From Teichococcus coralli (GTDB lineage Bacteria; Pseudomonadota; Alphaproteobacteria; Acetobacterales; Acetobacteraceae): 41,958 nt of DNA. The stretch covers positions 281,542 through 323,499 of the forward strand of contig NZ_SNVJ01000005.1 in NCBI RefSeq assembly GCF_009829925.1. The letters run 5' to 3'. Of the stretch, positions 26,026 through 34,307 are shown piece by piece; position 1 is the first letter of the stretch, and every line of letters starts with the position of its first letter. The position numbers and the translations under genes are program-made. The notes under the pieces were generated by a model. That model saw only the letters and a program-made list of their open reading frames with translations. It was not told where the DNA came from and did not search any database.

Positions 26026-26907
26026 TCATGAACCAATTTTATGGGATGCCAGCGTCTCCAGCGCCTGAACCATGGCGGAATGGTCGAGTCCCGCGCCCCC
26101 GGCCGCCACGCAGGCGGAGAAGAGTTGCTGCGCCGATGCGGTGTTGGGCAGCGCGACGCCCAGTTCCTTCGCGGACTGCAGGGCCAGGTTCAGGTCCTTC
26201 TGGTGCAGCACGATGCGGAAGCCCGGATCGAAGGTGCGCTTGATCATCCGCTCGCCGTGCAGTTCCAGGATCCGGGAGGTGGCGAGCCCGCCCATCAGCG
26301 CCTGCCGCACCTTCGCCGGATCGGCGCCTGCCTTGCTCGCGAAGACCAACGCCTCGCCCACGGCCTCGATGGTCAGCGCGACGACGATCTGGTTGGCAAC
26401 CTTGCAGGTCTGTCCTGCGCCGTTCGCCTCGCCGACCAGCGTGATGTTCTTGCCCATCGCCTGGAACAGCGGCAGCGCGCGGTCGAAGGCCGCCTGCGGG
26501 CCGCCGACCATGATGGTCAGGGTCGCCTGCTTGGCGCCGACCTCGCCGCCGGAAACCGGCGCGTCGAGGTACTCGCAGCCCTTTTGGTTGATGCGCCTGG
26601 CGAAGTCCTTCGTGGCGGTCGGGCTGATCGAGCTCATGTCGATCACCAGCTTGCCCGGCTGCAGCCCTTCGGCCACGCCCTTCGGGCCGAACAGCACGGC
26701 CTCGACATCGGGCGTGTCGGGCACCATCAGGATCACCACCTCGGCGGCGCCGGCGACGGCGGCCGGGTCCGGCAGCACCTTCGCGGCGGCGCGGATGTCC
26801 TGCTTGAGGCTGGCGCGGTCCGGCACGAGCAGCTCGTGCCCTGCTTCCTTCAGGTGCAGCGCCATGGGGTGGCCCATGATGCCAAGGCCGATGAACCCGA
26901 TCTTCAT
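26026..26907 (-). CDS. garR: 2-hydroxy-3-oxopropionate (tartronate semialdehyde) reductase
   Basis: NAD(P)H-dependent reduction of tartronate semialdehyde to D-glycerate. This 293-residue beta-hydroxyacid dehydrogenase carries the Rossmann motif GFIGLGIMGHPMA at 4-16, the substrate loop DAPVSGGEVGAK and the catalytic-Lys helix GAGQTCKVANQIV. Family members overlap in specificity (hydroxyisobutyrate, glyoxylate). The adjacent hydroxypyruvate isomerase gene supports the GarR/GlxR assignment. It follows hyi by 36 bases in one transcription unit. Confidence 0.9.
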   Translation of the reverse strand: MKIGFIGLGIMGHPMALHLKEAGHELLVPDRASLKQDIRAAAKVLPDPAAVAGAAEVVILMVPDTPDVEAVLFGPKGVAEGLQPGKLVIDMSSISPTATKDFARRINQKGCEYLDAPVSGGEVGAKQATLTIMVGGPQAAFDRALPLFQAMGKNITLVGEANGAGQTCKVANQIVVALTIEAVGEALVFASKAGADPAKVRQALMGGLATSRILELHGERMIKRTFDPGFRIVLHQKDLNLALQSAKELGVALPNTASAQQLFSACVAAGGAGLDHSAMVQALETLASHKIGS

Positions 26908-26943
26908 GATGACCTATCCTTCCTCTTGCCCAAGGGCCTCTCG

Positions 26944-27726
26944 TCAGCCGGCCTTGTAGGGCGCGAACCAGCCCAGCCCCGCAACCGTCTCCCCGCGCGG
27001 CCGGTACTCGCAGCCGATCCAGCCGCGATAGCCCAGCGCGTCGATGCGCTCGAACACATAGGGCCAGTTCACCTCGCCGGTGCCCGGCTCGTTGCGGCCG
27101 GGCACGTCGGCCACCTGCATATGCGCGATCAGCGGCAGGTGCTTCTCCACCCGCTTGACGATGTCCCCCTCCGTCACCTGGCAGTGGTAGAGGTCGAACT
27201 GCAGGCCGAGCTTCTCCGGGCCGATCGCCTCGATGATGGCGGCCCCCTGGTCCATCGTGCGCAGGAACAGGCCGGGGATGTCGCGCTGGTTGATCGGCTC
27301 GATCACCGGCTTCACGCCGGCCTTGGCGCACTCCTCGGCCGCCCAGGCAAGATTGACGGCGTAGATGGCGGTCAGGGTGTCGTGCGGCACGCCCTGCGGC
27401 GCCAGGCCCGCCATCAGGTGCAGCCGGGGGCAGGAGAGGGCGGCGGCGTACTCGAGCGCCGTCTTCAGCCCTTCGCGGAACTCCGCCTGCCGGCCGGGCA
27501 GGGCGGCAAGCCCGCGCTCCCCCTTGGTCCAGTCGCCCGGGGGTGCGTTGAACAGCACCTGCCGCAAGCCGTTGTCGGCCAGCCGCCCGGCGATCTCGGC
27601 GGCCGGATGCTCATAGGGGAACAGGAACTCGACCGCCTCGAATCCCGCGGCCCGCGCCGCCGCGAAGCGGTCCAGGAACGCCATCTCCTGGAACATCATG
27701 GACAGGTTGGCGGCGAAGCGTGGCAT
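26944..27726 (-). CDS. hyi: Hydroxypyruvate isomerase
   Basis: Interconverts hydroxypyruvate and tartronate semialdehyde. It is a 260-residue TIM barrel of the AP-endonuclease-2 superfamily. The N-terminal ANLSMMFQE and the metal/substrate motifs EPINQRDIPG and GLQFDLYHCQ are as in Hyi/OtnI proteins. ATG 27726 gives the canonical start (MPRFAANLS). With garR it forms the lower part of the glyoxylate-to-glycerate pathway. The glyoxylate carboligase gene (gcl) that normally accompanies these two is not in this window. Confidence 0.92.
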   Translation of the reverse strand: MPRFAANLSMMFQEMAFLDRFAAARAAGFEAVEFLFPYEHPAAEIAGRLADNGLRQVLFNAPPGDWTKGERGLAALPGRQAEFREGLKTALEYAAALSCPRLHLMAGLAPQGVPHDTLTAIYAVNLAWAAEECAKAGVKPVIEPINQRDIPGLFLRTMDQGAAIIEAIGPEKLGLQFDLYHCQVTEGDIVKRVEKHLPLIAHMQVADVPGRNEPGTGEVNWPYVFERIDALGYRGWIGCEYRPRGETVAGLGWFAPYKAG

Positions 27727-27869
27727 CTCGGCGGTTCCTCTTCCCGGGCGAAGCGCTCGCCCTCCCTCCCGGCACGCTAGAGCGATGGCGCGGAAGCGCA
27801 AGAGCTTGTCAGACAAGGGGCCTCGCCCGGCCGCTGGCGAAAGCGTCCCCACTCGGGCACATTCCGCGC

Positions 27870-28946
27870 ATGAGTCCCCCTTCTTCGCCGCCGGACCGCG
27901 CCTTGCGTCCGGCGCGGCTGCTCGGCCTCGCGGCCCTGGCGGCCCTGCTGCTCGGCTGCCTGCTGGTGCTGCGGCCCTTTCTCTCGGCGCTGCTCTGGGC
28001 AGCCATTCTCGCCTTCTGCACATGGCCCGCCTTCCGCACCCTGCGGGACCGCCTGGGCCTTTCGCCGACACTGGCCGCGCTGGCCATGGTGACGCTGGAG
28101 ATGCTGCTGGTCGGGCTGCCGCTGCTGCTTGCCGCGCCGATCAGGGCGGAGGACGTGCAGGGGTTGCGCAGCAGCGTGGAAGGGCTGGTCGCGGGCGGCC
28201 TGCCGGGCCTGGGCGACAAGCTGGCCCGCATCCCCTGGATCGGCGACTTCCTCTACGAGCGCTGGCAGTCTCTGCAGTTCGATTTCAGCCCGGTGACAAA
28301 CCTGCTGCAGCCCTATGCGGGCGTGATCGCGCAGCAGGCGCTGGGCATCCTGCTGGCGTTGCTCTCCGGCATCGCGGAACTGGTGCTCGCCATTCTGCTT
28401 TCCTTTTTCTTCTACCGCGACGGGCCGCGCATGGCGGCGGGGCTGGAGGCGATCGTCGGCCGCATGGCCGGGCCGCAGGCGCGCCGTCTGGTGCAGCTCA
28501 CCGCGAATGTGACCATCGGTGTGGTCTATGGCCTGCTCGGCACCGCGGTCGCGCAGGGCGTGCTGACGGGGATCGGCCTCTGGATCGCGGGCGTGCCGCA
28601 GCCGGTGCTCCTCGGGGTGGTGGCGGGCGTGATCTCCATCCTCCCGGTCGGCGCGCCTTTGGTCTGGCTGCCGGCATCCCTCTGGCTGTTCAGCCAGGGC
28701 TCCACCGGCTGGGGCATCTTTCTGCTGATCTATGGTGCCGGCGGCATCAGCAGCGTGGACAACGTCATCCGCCCCTGGCTGATCAGCCGCGGCGCCGACC
28801 TGCCGCTGCTGCTGACCATCCTGGGCGCCCTGGGCGGCGTGCTGGCCTTCGGCTTCCTTGGCCTGTTCCTCGGCCCGGTGCTGCTGGCCGTCGGCTTCAC
28901 CCTGCTGCGCGACTGGGCGGAGGAGGAACCGCAGACCCTGCGCTAG
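27870..28946 (+). CDS. AI-2E family transporter (PerM-type permease)
   Basis: A 358-residue membrane protein with two apolar segments at the N-terminus (about 18-60), a soluble region (about 100-170) and five to six helices towards the C-terminus. The family's conserved cores are visible (FFFYRDGPRM, GVLTGIGLWIAGVPQPVLLG, and a late FLGLFLGPVLLAVG). Members include TqsA and Na/H-antiporter-like proteins; the substrate cannot be assigned here. It is divergent from hyi with about 140 bases between. No neighbouring gene suggests quorum sensing. Confidence 0.9.
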   Translation: MSPPSSPPDRALRPARLLGLAALAALLLGCLLVLRPFLSALLWAAILAFCTWPAFRTLRDRLGLSPTLAALAMVTLEMLLVGLPLLLAAPIRAEDVQGLRSSVEGLVAGGLPGLGDKLARIPWIGDFLYERWQSLQFDFSPVTNLLQPYAGVIAQQALGILLALLSGIAELVLAILLSFFFYRDGPRMAAGLEAIVGRMAGPQARRLVQLTANVTIGVVYGLLGTAVAQGVLTGIGLWIAGVPQPVLLGVVAGVISILPVGAPLVWLPASLWLFSQGSTGWGIFLLIYGAGGISSVDNVIRPWLISRGADLPLLLTILGALGGVLAFGFLGLFLGPVLLAVGFTLLRDWAEEEPQTLR

Positions 28947-28964
28947 CGAGCGCCCGTCCGCGAA

Positions 28965-28986
28965 GTTCGTGGGCCTGCCCACGAAC
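28965..28986 (+). terminator. Hairpin after the AI-2E family gene
   Basis: A perfect ten-base-pair stem (28965-28974 with 28977-28986) and a two-base gap, 18 bases after the stop. There is no T-run, so it is a weak or factor-assisted terminator. The rest of the 197-base gap shows nothing else apart from the hairpin at 29089-29116. Confidence 0.45.
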
Positions 28987-29088
28987 GCCGCCGACCGGCA
29001 GGCCCCCGAAAGCGAGGCACCGGGATGGTTTCCGGTCGCCTCCGCTCCCTTCATCCGCGGCGTCTTGCTGATCCGACCAGCGTCTTCA

Positions 29089-29116
29089 CCCGATCAGGCG
29101 ATTCCACCTGATCGGG
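29089..29116 (-). terminator. Hairpin after the gamma-glutamyltransferase-like gene
   Basis: CCCGATCAGG (29089-29098) pairs perfectly with 29107-29116 across an eight-base loop. It begins 27 bases beyond the stop on the minus strand. It lacks a T-run. Confidence 0.45.
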
Positions 29117-29143
29117 ATCTGCTCTCGGTTCCGCCTCCGAACT

Positions 29144-30928
29144 TCAGCGGCCGGCGGCGTAGCCCTGCATGCCGCGCGGGTTGGCGCCGGCGAAGATCTG
29201 CCCGTCCGGCTCCTGGCGAACGGCGGAAAGCCGGCCCTCGGACCACTCGCCGCCGAGTTCCGCCTTGTGGCCGCGGGCCTTCAGCTCCTCCAGCACCGCC
29301 GGGCCGTAGCGGCCCTCCAGCACCACCTTCCCCGGGCGCGCGACGCGCGGCCAGAAGCTGGAGGGCCAGTGCTCGGTGTGGAAGGAGGGCGCGTCGATCG
29401 CCTGCTGGATGTTCAGGCCATGATCCAGCATGCGCAGCAGCATGATGGGCTGCCACTGGTCCTGCTGCTCGCCGCCCGGCGTGCCGAAGGCCATCCAGGG
29501 CCTGCCGTCGCGCAGCGCCATGCCGGGCGAGAGGGTGGTGCGGGGGCGCTTGCCGGGCTTCAGCCCGTTCGGCAGGGTCTCGTCCAGCCAGAACATCTGG
29601 CCGCGCGTGCCCAGGCAGAAGCCCAGGTCGGGGATCGCCGGCGAGGACTGCAGCCAGCCGCCCGACGGCGTCGCCGAGACCATGTTGCCCCAGCGGTCGA
29701 TGACATCCACATGGCAGGTATCCGCCCCCGAGACGCCGAGCCGCGAAACCGTCGGCTCGCCCACCCCGGCAACCTCCGAAAGCTTCTGCGCGCGATGGGC
29801 GGCCGCGTGGTCCACCCAGGCGCGATGGCCGGGAAGCGCGCCAGGGCGCAGCTCCAGGGAGGCGTCCCTGCCCAGCAGCTTGCGGCGCTCCGCGTTGTAG
29901 GCCTCGGAGAGCAGCGTCTCCATCGGCACCTCGCCGAAGTCGGGGTCGCCGTAGTAGGCCTCGCGGTCGGCGAAGGCGAGCTTCATCGCCTCGACCACGT
30001 GGTGCGCGAACTCGGCGCCGAGTGGGTCCATCGCCGCGAGGTCGAAGCCCTGCAGGATGGCAAGCGTCTGCAGCATCGCCGGCCCTTGGCTCCAGGCGCC
30101 GCACTTCAGCACGGTGGTGCCACGGTAGTTGTAGGCCAGCGGCGATTCGACGGGAGCGCGCCACCGCGCCATGTCCTCGCCGGTCAGCACGCCGCCATGC
30201 ACCTCCCCGGAGGCGTCCAGCACCTCGGTGGTGCGGCAGAAGCGGTCGATCGCCTCGGCGACGAAGCCCTCGTACCAGGCGCGGCGCGCGGCATCGATCT
30301 GCGCCACGCGGTCGCCGCCGGCGGCCTCGGCTTCCTTCACCACGCGGGCATAGGTCGCGGCCAGCGTCGGGTTGGCCCAGAGCTTGCCGGCGCGAGGGCC
30401 GCCGTCGCGCAGCCACAGCGCCGCCGAGGTCGGCCAAGCCCGCTCGAAGAGCGGCCGCACCGTCTCCACCGTCGCGGCGATGCGCGGCACGTAGTGGATG
30501 CCGCGCTCGGCATAGCCGATGGCGAATTCCAGCACCTCGCCCAGCTTCCAGGTGCCCCAGTCGCGCAGCATGGTGGCCCAGGCGTCAAAGGCGCCCGGTA
30601 CCATCGCGGGCAGCAGGCCGGTGCCGGGGATCAGTTCCAGACCCAGATCGCCCTTCACCTTTTCCACCGTCAGGCCCGCCGGCGCGACGCCCTGGCCGCA
30701 GATCACCTTCTGCACGCCCGCCTTGCCGTCGTGGATGATGATCGGGCAGTCGCCCAGGGGGCCATTGAGGTGCGGCTCCGCCACCTGGAGCGTGAAGCCG
30801 GCGGCGGCACCGGCGTCGAAGGCGTTGCCGCCACGCTCCAGCACCGCCATGGCCACCTGGCTGGCGATCCAGTGCGTGCTGCCGACGGCGCCGAAGGTGC
30901 CGGCGATCTCCGGGCGGGTGGTGAACAT
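29144..30928 (-). CDS. Gamma-glutamyltransferase family protein
   Basis: A 594-residue Ntn hydrolase of the gamma-glutamyltranspeptidase superfamily, self-cleaving before the nucleophilic Thr. T404 in GADTCHVDVIDRWGNMVS is the predicted cleavage site and nucleophile. The glycine pair GTPGGEQQD follows in the small subunit, and the N-terminal ERGGNAFDAGAA motif is clear. I see no signal peptide with ATG 30928 (preceded by GGAG), so a cytosolic YwrD-like or acylase-type enzyme is as likely as a periplasmic glutathione hydrolase. The substrate (gamma-glutamyl compound or amide) is open. Divergent from phnN. Confidence 0.88.
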   Translation of the reverse strand: MFTTRPEIAGTFGAVGSTHWIASQVAMAVLERGGNAFDAGAAAGFTLQVAEPHLNGPLGDCPIIIHDGKAGVQKVICGQGVAPAGLTVEKVKGDLGLELIPGTGLLPAMVPGAFDAWATMLRDWGTWKLGEVLEFAIGYAERGIHYVPRIAATVETVRPLFERAWPTSAALWLRDGGPRAGKLWANPTLAATYARVVKEAEAAGGDRVAQIDAARRAWYEGFVAEAIDRFCRTTEVLDASGEVHGGVLTGEDMARWRAPVESPLAYNYRGTTVLKCGAWSQGPAMLQTLAILQGFDLAAMDPLGAEFAHHVVEAMKLAFADREAYYGDPDFGEVPMETLLSEAYNAERRKLLGRDASLELRPGALPGHRAWVDHAAAHRAQKLSEVAGVGEPTVSRLGVSGADTCHVDVIDRWGNMVSATPSGGWLQSSPAIPDLGFCLGTRGQMFWLDETLPNGLKPGKRPRTTLSPGMALRDGRPWMAFGTPGGEQQDQWQPIMLLRMLDHGLNIQQAIDAPSFHTEHWPSSFWPRVARPGKVVLEGRYGPAVLEELKARGHKAELGGEWSEGRLSAVRQEPDGQIFAGANPRGMQGYAAGR

Positions 30929-31011
30929 TTCATGGCTCCAGGCTGGGGTGCTTGCTCCAACGTCTCTGCGCGCCGAAAACCCCGGGGTCAACGGGCAGGG
31001 GATGACAGGCG

Positions 31012-31569
31012 ATGACGGGCAGGCTGGTGGCGGTGGTTGGCCCCTCCGGGGCGGGCAAGGACACGCTGCTCGGCGCCGCCCGACTCACCCTGGCCGAGGA
31101 CCCCCGGTTCGTCTTTGTTCGCCGCGCCATCACCCGCCCGGCGGAAACGCGCAGCCATGCCGGCGCGGAGGCGCATCTGCCGCTGAACGAAGCCGCCTTC
31201 GCCGAAGCCCGGGCGGCCGGCGCCTTCGCCCTGCACTGGCAGGCGCATGGCCTGCACTACGGGATCCCGCGGGAAATTCAGGCGCGGATGGCGGAAGGGC
31301 GCGTGGTGGTGGCGAACCTGTCGCGCGCGGTGCTGAGCAGCGTTCCGCCGGCCTATCGCCTTTGCGTGCTGCTTGTCACCGCGCCTCCGGCCGTGCTGGC
31401 GTCGCGCATCGCCGGGCGCGGACGCGAGACGCCGCAGGAGATCGCCCGCCGCCTCCAGCGCGAGGCGCTGCTTCCGGAAGGGCTGGACGTGCGCGAGGTC
31501 ATGAATGACGGCACGCCGGAGGAAGGCGCGGCGCGACTGGTCGGGGTGCTGCGGGCGCTAGCCGGGTGA
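31012..31569 (+). CDS. phnN: Ribose 1,5-bisphosphate phosphokinase
   Basis: ATP-dependent phosphorylation of ribose 1,5-bisphosphate to PRPP, the last step of C-P lyase phosphonate use. It is a 185-residue guanylate-kinase-like P-loop protein with Walker A G10-P-S-G-A-G-K-D-T18, followed by the FVRRAITRP motif and a lid region rich in Arg (GRGRETPQEIARRLQR). It stands alone on the plus strand, separated from the phn operon by the RTX gene. ATG 31012 begins the family-typical N-terminus. Family and genomic context agree. Confidence 0.92.
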   Translation: MTGRLVAVVGPSGAGKDTLLGAARLTLAEDPRFVFVRRAITRPAETRSHAGAEAHLPLNEAAFAEARAAGAFALHWQAHGLHYGIPREIQARMAEGRVVVANLSRAVLSSVPPAYRLCVLLVTAPPAVLASRIAGRGRETPQEIARRLQREALLPEGLDVREVMNDGTPEEGAARLVGVLRALAG

Positions 31570-31591
31570 TGGCCAGCGCGCCGCGTGTCCG

Positions 31592-32305
31592 TCAGGCGAA
31601 GATGACGTCCCCGGCCTGCAGCTGCTGCACGCCCACCAGCTCGATCTCGCCCTGCTCATAGACCGCGTTGAAGCTCAGCAGCAGGCCGCCCGCGACATTG
31701 CTCACGGTCAGCCCCTCCGCCGGCACGGCATAGCCGGTCAGGTCGATGTGGTCGGTCCCGGGCGTGAAGTCGAGGATGACATCGCGTCCACCGTTGGCAT
31801 CGCCCCCCACCTCGGAAAACGTGCCATAGGCGTAGACGAAGGTGTCGGCGCCGGCGCCGCCTTGCAGGACATCCGCCCCCCGGCCGCTGTACAGCACGTC
31901 GTCCCCGGCATCGCCGAACAGGATGTCGTTGCCGCTGCCGGCGACGAGGATGTCGTTGTTCTCGCCGCCGAAGAGCCGGTCGGCTCCACCCCCCGAGATG
32001 ATGATGTCGTTGCCGAGGCCGCCCACGAGGATGTTCGGGCCGTCCGCGGAGGCCAGCACATCCGTCTGGCCAGGGCTCACGCCGGCGGCGCCGTAGCCGA
32101 AGATCGTGTCGTCGCCAGCACCGCCATAGACGACGTCGGATCCGTAGCCGGCGAAAATGGTATCGTTGCCTAGTCCGGCGAAGATGAAGTTGTTGCCAGG
32201 TGGCGTAACATTGTCCGGGAAGCCATCCCCATAGATGACATCCCCCTCGACATGCATGGTGAAGAAAAGAATGTCACGAGCGGGGGTGCCGTAAAAGGTC
32301 GCCAT
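31592..32305 (-). CDS. RTX-type calcium-binding repeat protein
   Basis: A 237-residue protein made largely of glycine-aspartate nonapeptides (GGxGxDxxx). At least nine recognisable copies lie between about residues 42 and 155, for example AGSGNDILF and GDAGDDVLY. A C-terminal domain with DVILDFTPGTDHIDL resembles the end of serralysin-type RTX proteins. There is no Sec signal peptide. Proteins like this usually leave the cell by type I secretion through a C-terminal signal and fold on binding calcium. No catalytic domain and no secretion genes are near. It lies between phnN and the DUF1045 gene, with AT-rich sequence upstream, and looks like a late insertion into the phosphonate region (inference). 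Confidence 0.9.
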   Translation of the reverse strand: MATFYGTPARDILFFTMHVEGDVIYGDGFPDNVTPPGNNFIFAGLGNDTIFAGYGSDVVYGGAGDDTIFGYGAAGVSPGQTDVLASADGPNILVGGLGNDIIISGGGADRLFGGENNDILVAGSGNDILFGDAGDDVLYSGRGADVLQGGAGADTFVYAYGTFSEVGGDANGGRDVILDFTPGTDHIDLTGYAVPAEGLTVSNVAGGLLLSFNAVYEQGEIELVGVQQLQAGDVIFA

Positions 32306-32442
32306 CAGGAAATTCTTCCAAGCTGCAAGGTAAATCGGCCGGCAGGCTAGCTAAAGCTGAAGGCATTTTCCCTCGCTCATTGGCCATTTTCGCTTGGATG
32401 TTGGTAAAATTCCCGTGGATACGCCAGTTTCCATTTATAATT

Positions 32443-33171
32443 CTAGAGGGGTCGCAAATTTAGAACATTTGGCGGGAAGGCCTGATCCTTTCCCTGGCCC
32501 ATGAGCGGTAAGCGCTCGGCGATCAGAAAAGGGGCTCCGGATGCAGCCTGTGTGAACAGGCAAAGCTCTCGTACCACGCGTGGCCGGCCGGCAGCCTCGG
32601 CGAGAACCGCATTCGCCGCCGCGTGCAGAACCGGCCGTTGCTCGCCGGACAGGCGGCAGGAGAGCGTCAGGTGGAAGCGCCACTCCTCAAAGACATGCGG
32701 GTAGCCCCAGGCCTCCAGGTAGCCACGCTGGCGGGCGCTGAGTCGCTCCGGACGCCGGCGTGCGAGCTCGGCCTCGGCGGGCGGCGCGCGATGAGCGTCG
32801 AGCTGGCGCACGCAGGCGTCGGCGAAAGCATGGAGGGCGGGGCAGGGCTCGCACACGCGCAGGGCCAGGAAGCCGTCGAGGTCGGCGATGCGCAGGGGCG
32901 GCAGGGCGAAAGGCGGCACCGCCGCCGCGAGCTCCGCCGCCGCCGCCCGCGCTGCCGCATAGGAGGTGGCAAGGTGGAAAGGCGGCTTCAGCGTGGCGTG
33001 GAAGCCGTAGCGCCGCGCGTCGGCCGTGAGAGCGTGCAGGTCCAGGCCCGGCACGCCCGGTTGCGGCAGCGCGGCGCCCGTCTCCGCATCGCGTCCCAGC
33101 CATGCGGAAGCGGCGGCGTGCAGCGGGTCCGAGACCTCGGGAGCCCAATAGAGGGCAAGCCGCATGCTCAT
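32443..33171 (-). CDS. DUF1045 2H phosphoesterase associated with phosphonate metabolism
   Basis: A 242-residue protein of the DUF1045 family, seen almost only with C-P lyase genes. Two H-x-T motifs (H58-A-T60 in YGFHATLKPPF, H167-L-T169 in WRFHLTLSCRL) mark it as a 2H phosphoesterase, a fold that opens or hydrolyses cyclic phosphates. ATG 33171 overlaps the phnM stop (ATGA), making it the last gene of the phn operon. As no phnP is present, it may hydrolyse 5-phosphoribosyl 1,2-cyclic phosphate to ribose 1,5-bisphosphate, the substrate of PhnN (inference). Its last 20 or so codons run into AT-rich sequence next to the RTX gene, so the C-terminus may have been altered. Confidence 0.88.
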   Translation of the reverse strand: MSMRLALYWAPEVSDPLHAAASAWLGRDAETGAALPQPGVPGLDLHALTADARRYGFHATLKPPFHLATSYAAARAAAAELAAAVPPFALPPLRIADLDGFLALRVCEPCPALHAFADACVRQLDAHRAPPAEAELARRRPERLSARQRGYLEAWGYPHVFEEWRFHLTLSCRLSGEQRPVLHAAANAVLAEAAGRPRVVRELCLFTQAASGAPFLIAERLPLMGQGKDQAFPPNVLNLRPL

Positions 33172-34307
33172 GCCACCCGCTCTCCGCCGCGCCAGACGGC
33201 ACGGATCACCGGCATCTCGCCGAGCGGGCGGATGCGCACCAGGTCGGCCCGCAAGCTCGCCTCGATGCGGCCGCGATCGGCCATGTGCAGCATCCGCGCC
33301 GGCGCGTCGGTGATGGTGGCCACGGCGGCGGGCAGGCCGATGCCGGTCTCGCCGACGGCGCGCCAGGCGGCCTCGATCATCGCCGGCGGCACGTAGTCGC
33401 TGGCGAAGGCGTCCACCAGCCCGCCGCGCAGCAGGTCGGCCGCCGCGACGTTGCCCGAGTGGCTGCCGCCGCGCACGATGTTGGGCGCGCCGGCGATGAT
33501 TTTCATGCCGTGCCGGTGCGCCGCCTCGGCCGCCATGCGCGAGACCGGAAACTCGGAGATCAGGATGCCATCGGCGGCGTTCTGCTCGATTTCCGCCTCG
33601 TTCCAGTCGTCATGGCTGGCCAGCGGCATGTCGCGGTGCGCGAGGCGTTCGAGCAGGGCGCGGCGCTGCGGCGCGCGCAGCCGCTCGCGCTGGTCCACCA
33701 GTTCGCGGATTCGGCGCTCCACCTCCTCGACCGACTTGCCGCCGCGCTGGCGCATCTGCCGGTAGCGGTCGATGTCCAGATACTGGCCGACGCCGGGGGT
33801 GTGGTCCATCAGGCTGACCAGCCGCACGGCGGGATGGTCGGCCACCGTGTCCAGCAGCGGCAGCAGGTCGGCGGCCGGCAGCTCGCAGCGCAGGTGCAGG
33901 AAGTGCTCGCTCTTCAGCAGGCCGGTGGGCGCCAGCGCGTCGAGGTCGCGCACGCCGTTGCGGAAGGTCTCGGTGCGTTCGGCGTCGAAGCCGAGATCGC
34001 CGAGGCAGAGCGCGTCCAGCACCGTGGTGACGCCGGCCGCCGCCGTCTGCGCGTCATGCGAGAGGAAGGCGGAGCGGGAGGGCCAGCGCGCCAGGCTGCG
34101 CGGCTGCACCTGGCGCTCCAGGTTGTCGGTATGGACGTCCACCACGCCTGGGATGAGGTGGTCGCCCTCCAGGTCAAGCGCGCTGGCGAGCTGGCTGCGG
34201 CCGGGCTGCACCTCGGCGATGCGGCCCGCGCGCAGCACCAGCGTGCCGGGCACGACGCGGTCCGGCAGGACCAGCAGGGCGTTGGTAAGGATGGTCTCGG
34301 GGGTCAT
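33168..34307 (-). CDS. phnM: Alpha-D-ribose 1-methylphosphonate 5-triphosphate diphosphatase
   Basis: Removes pyrophosphate from the triphosphate intermediate of the C-P lyase pathway. A 379-residue amidohydrolase-fold protein with the metal motif D57-V-H59-T-D61-N-L-E64, then SLMDHTPGVGQY, ASHDD and a late DAFASDYVPPAM segment, all as in classic PhnM. ATG 34307 overlaps the phnL stop and its own stop overlaps the DUF1045 start. A second, diverged paralogue lies at 39605. Confidence 0.95.
   Translation of the reverse strand: MTPETILTNALLVLPDRVVPGTLVLRAGRIAEVQPGRSQLASALDLEGDHLIPGVVDVHTDNLERQVQPRSLARWPSRSAFLSHDAQTAAAGVTTVLDALCLGDLGFDAERTETFRNGVRDLDALAPTGLLKSEHFLHLRCELPAADLLPLLDTVADHPAVRLVSLMDHTPGVGQYLDIDRYRQMRQRGGKSVEEVERRIRELVDQRERLRAPQRRALLERLAHRDMPLASHDDWNEAEIEQNAADGILISEFPVSRMAAEAAHRHGMKIIAGAPNIVRGGSHSGNVAAADLLRGGLVDAFASDYVPPAMIEAAWRAVGETGIGLPAAVATITDAPARMLHMADRGRIEASLRADLVRIRPLGEMPVIRAVWRGGERVA

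Noticed and set aside
26006..26243. Plus-strand frame of 71 codons from ATG 26028 with AGGAGG at 26006-26011
   Set aside because: The ribosome-binding-like sequence is 16 bases from the ATG, and the frame is Pro/Arg-rich shadow sequence over the end of garR.
31592..32305. Aspartate/glycine repeats considered as a CRISPR or DNA repeat array
   Set aside because: The repetition is at protein level (RTX nonapeptides) with varied codons; there are no constant repeats with unique spacers.
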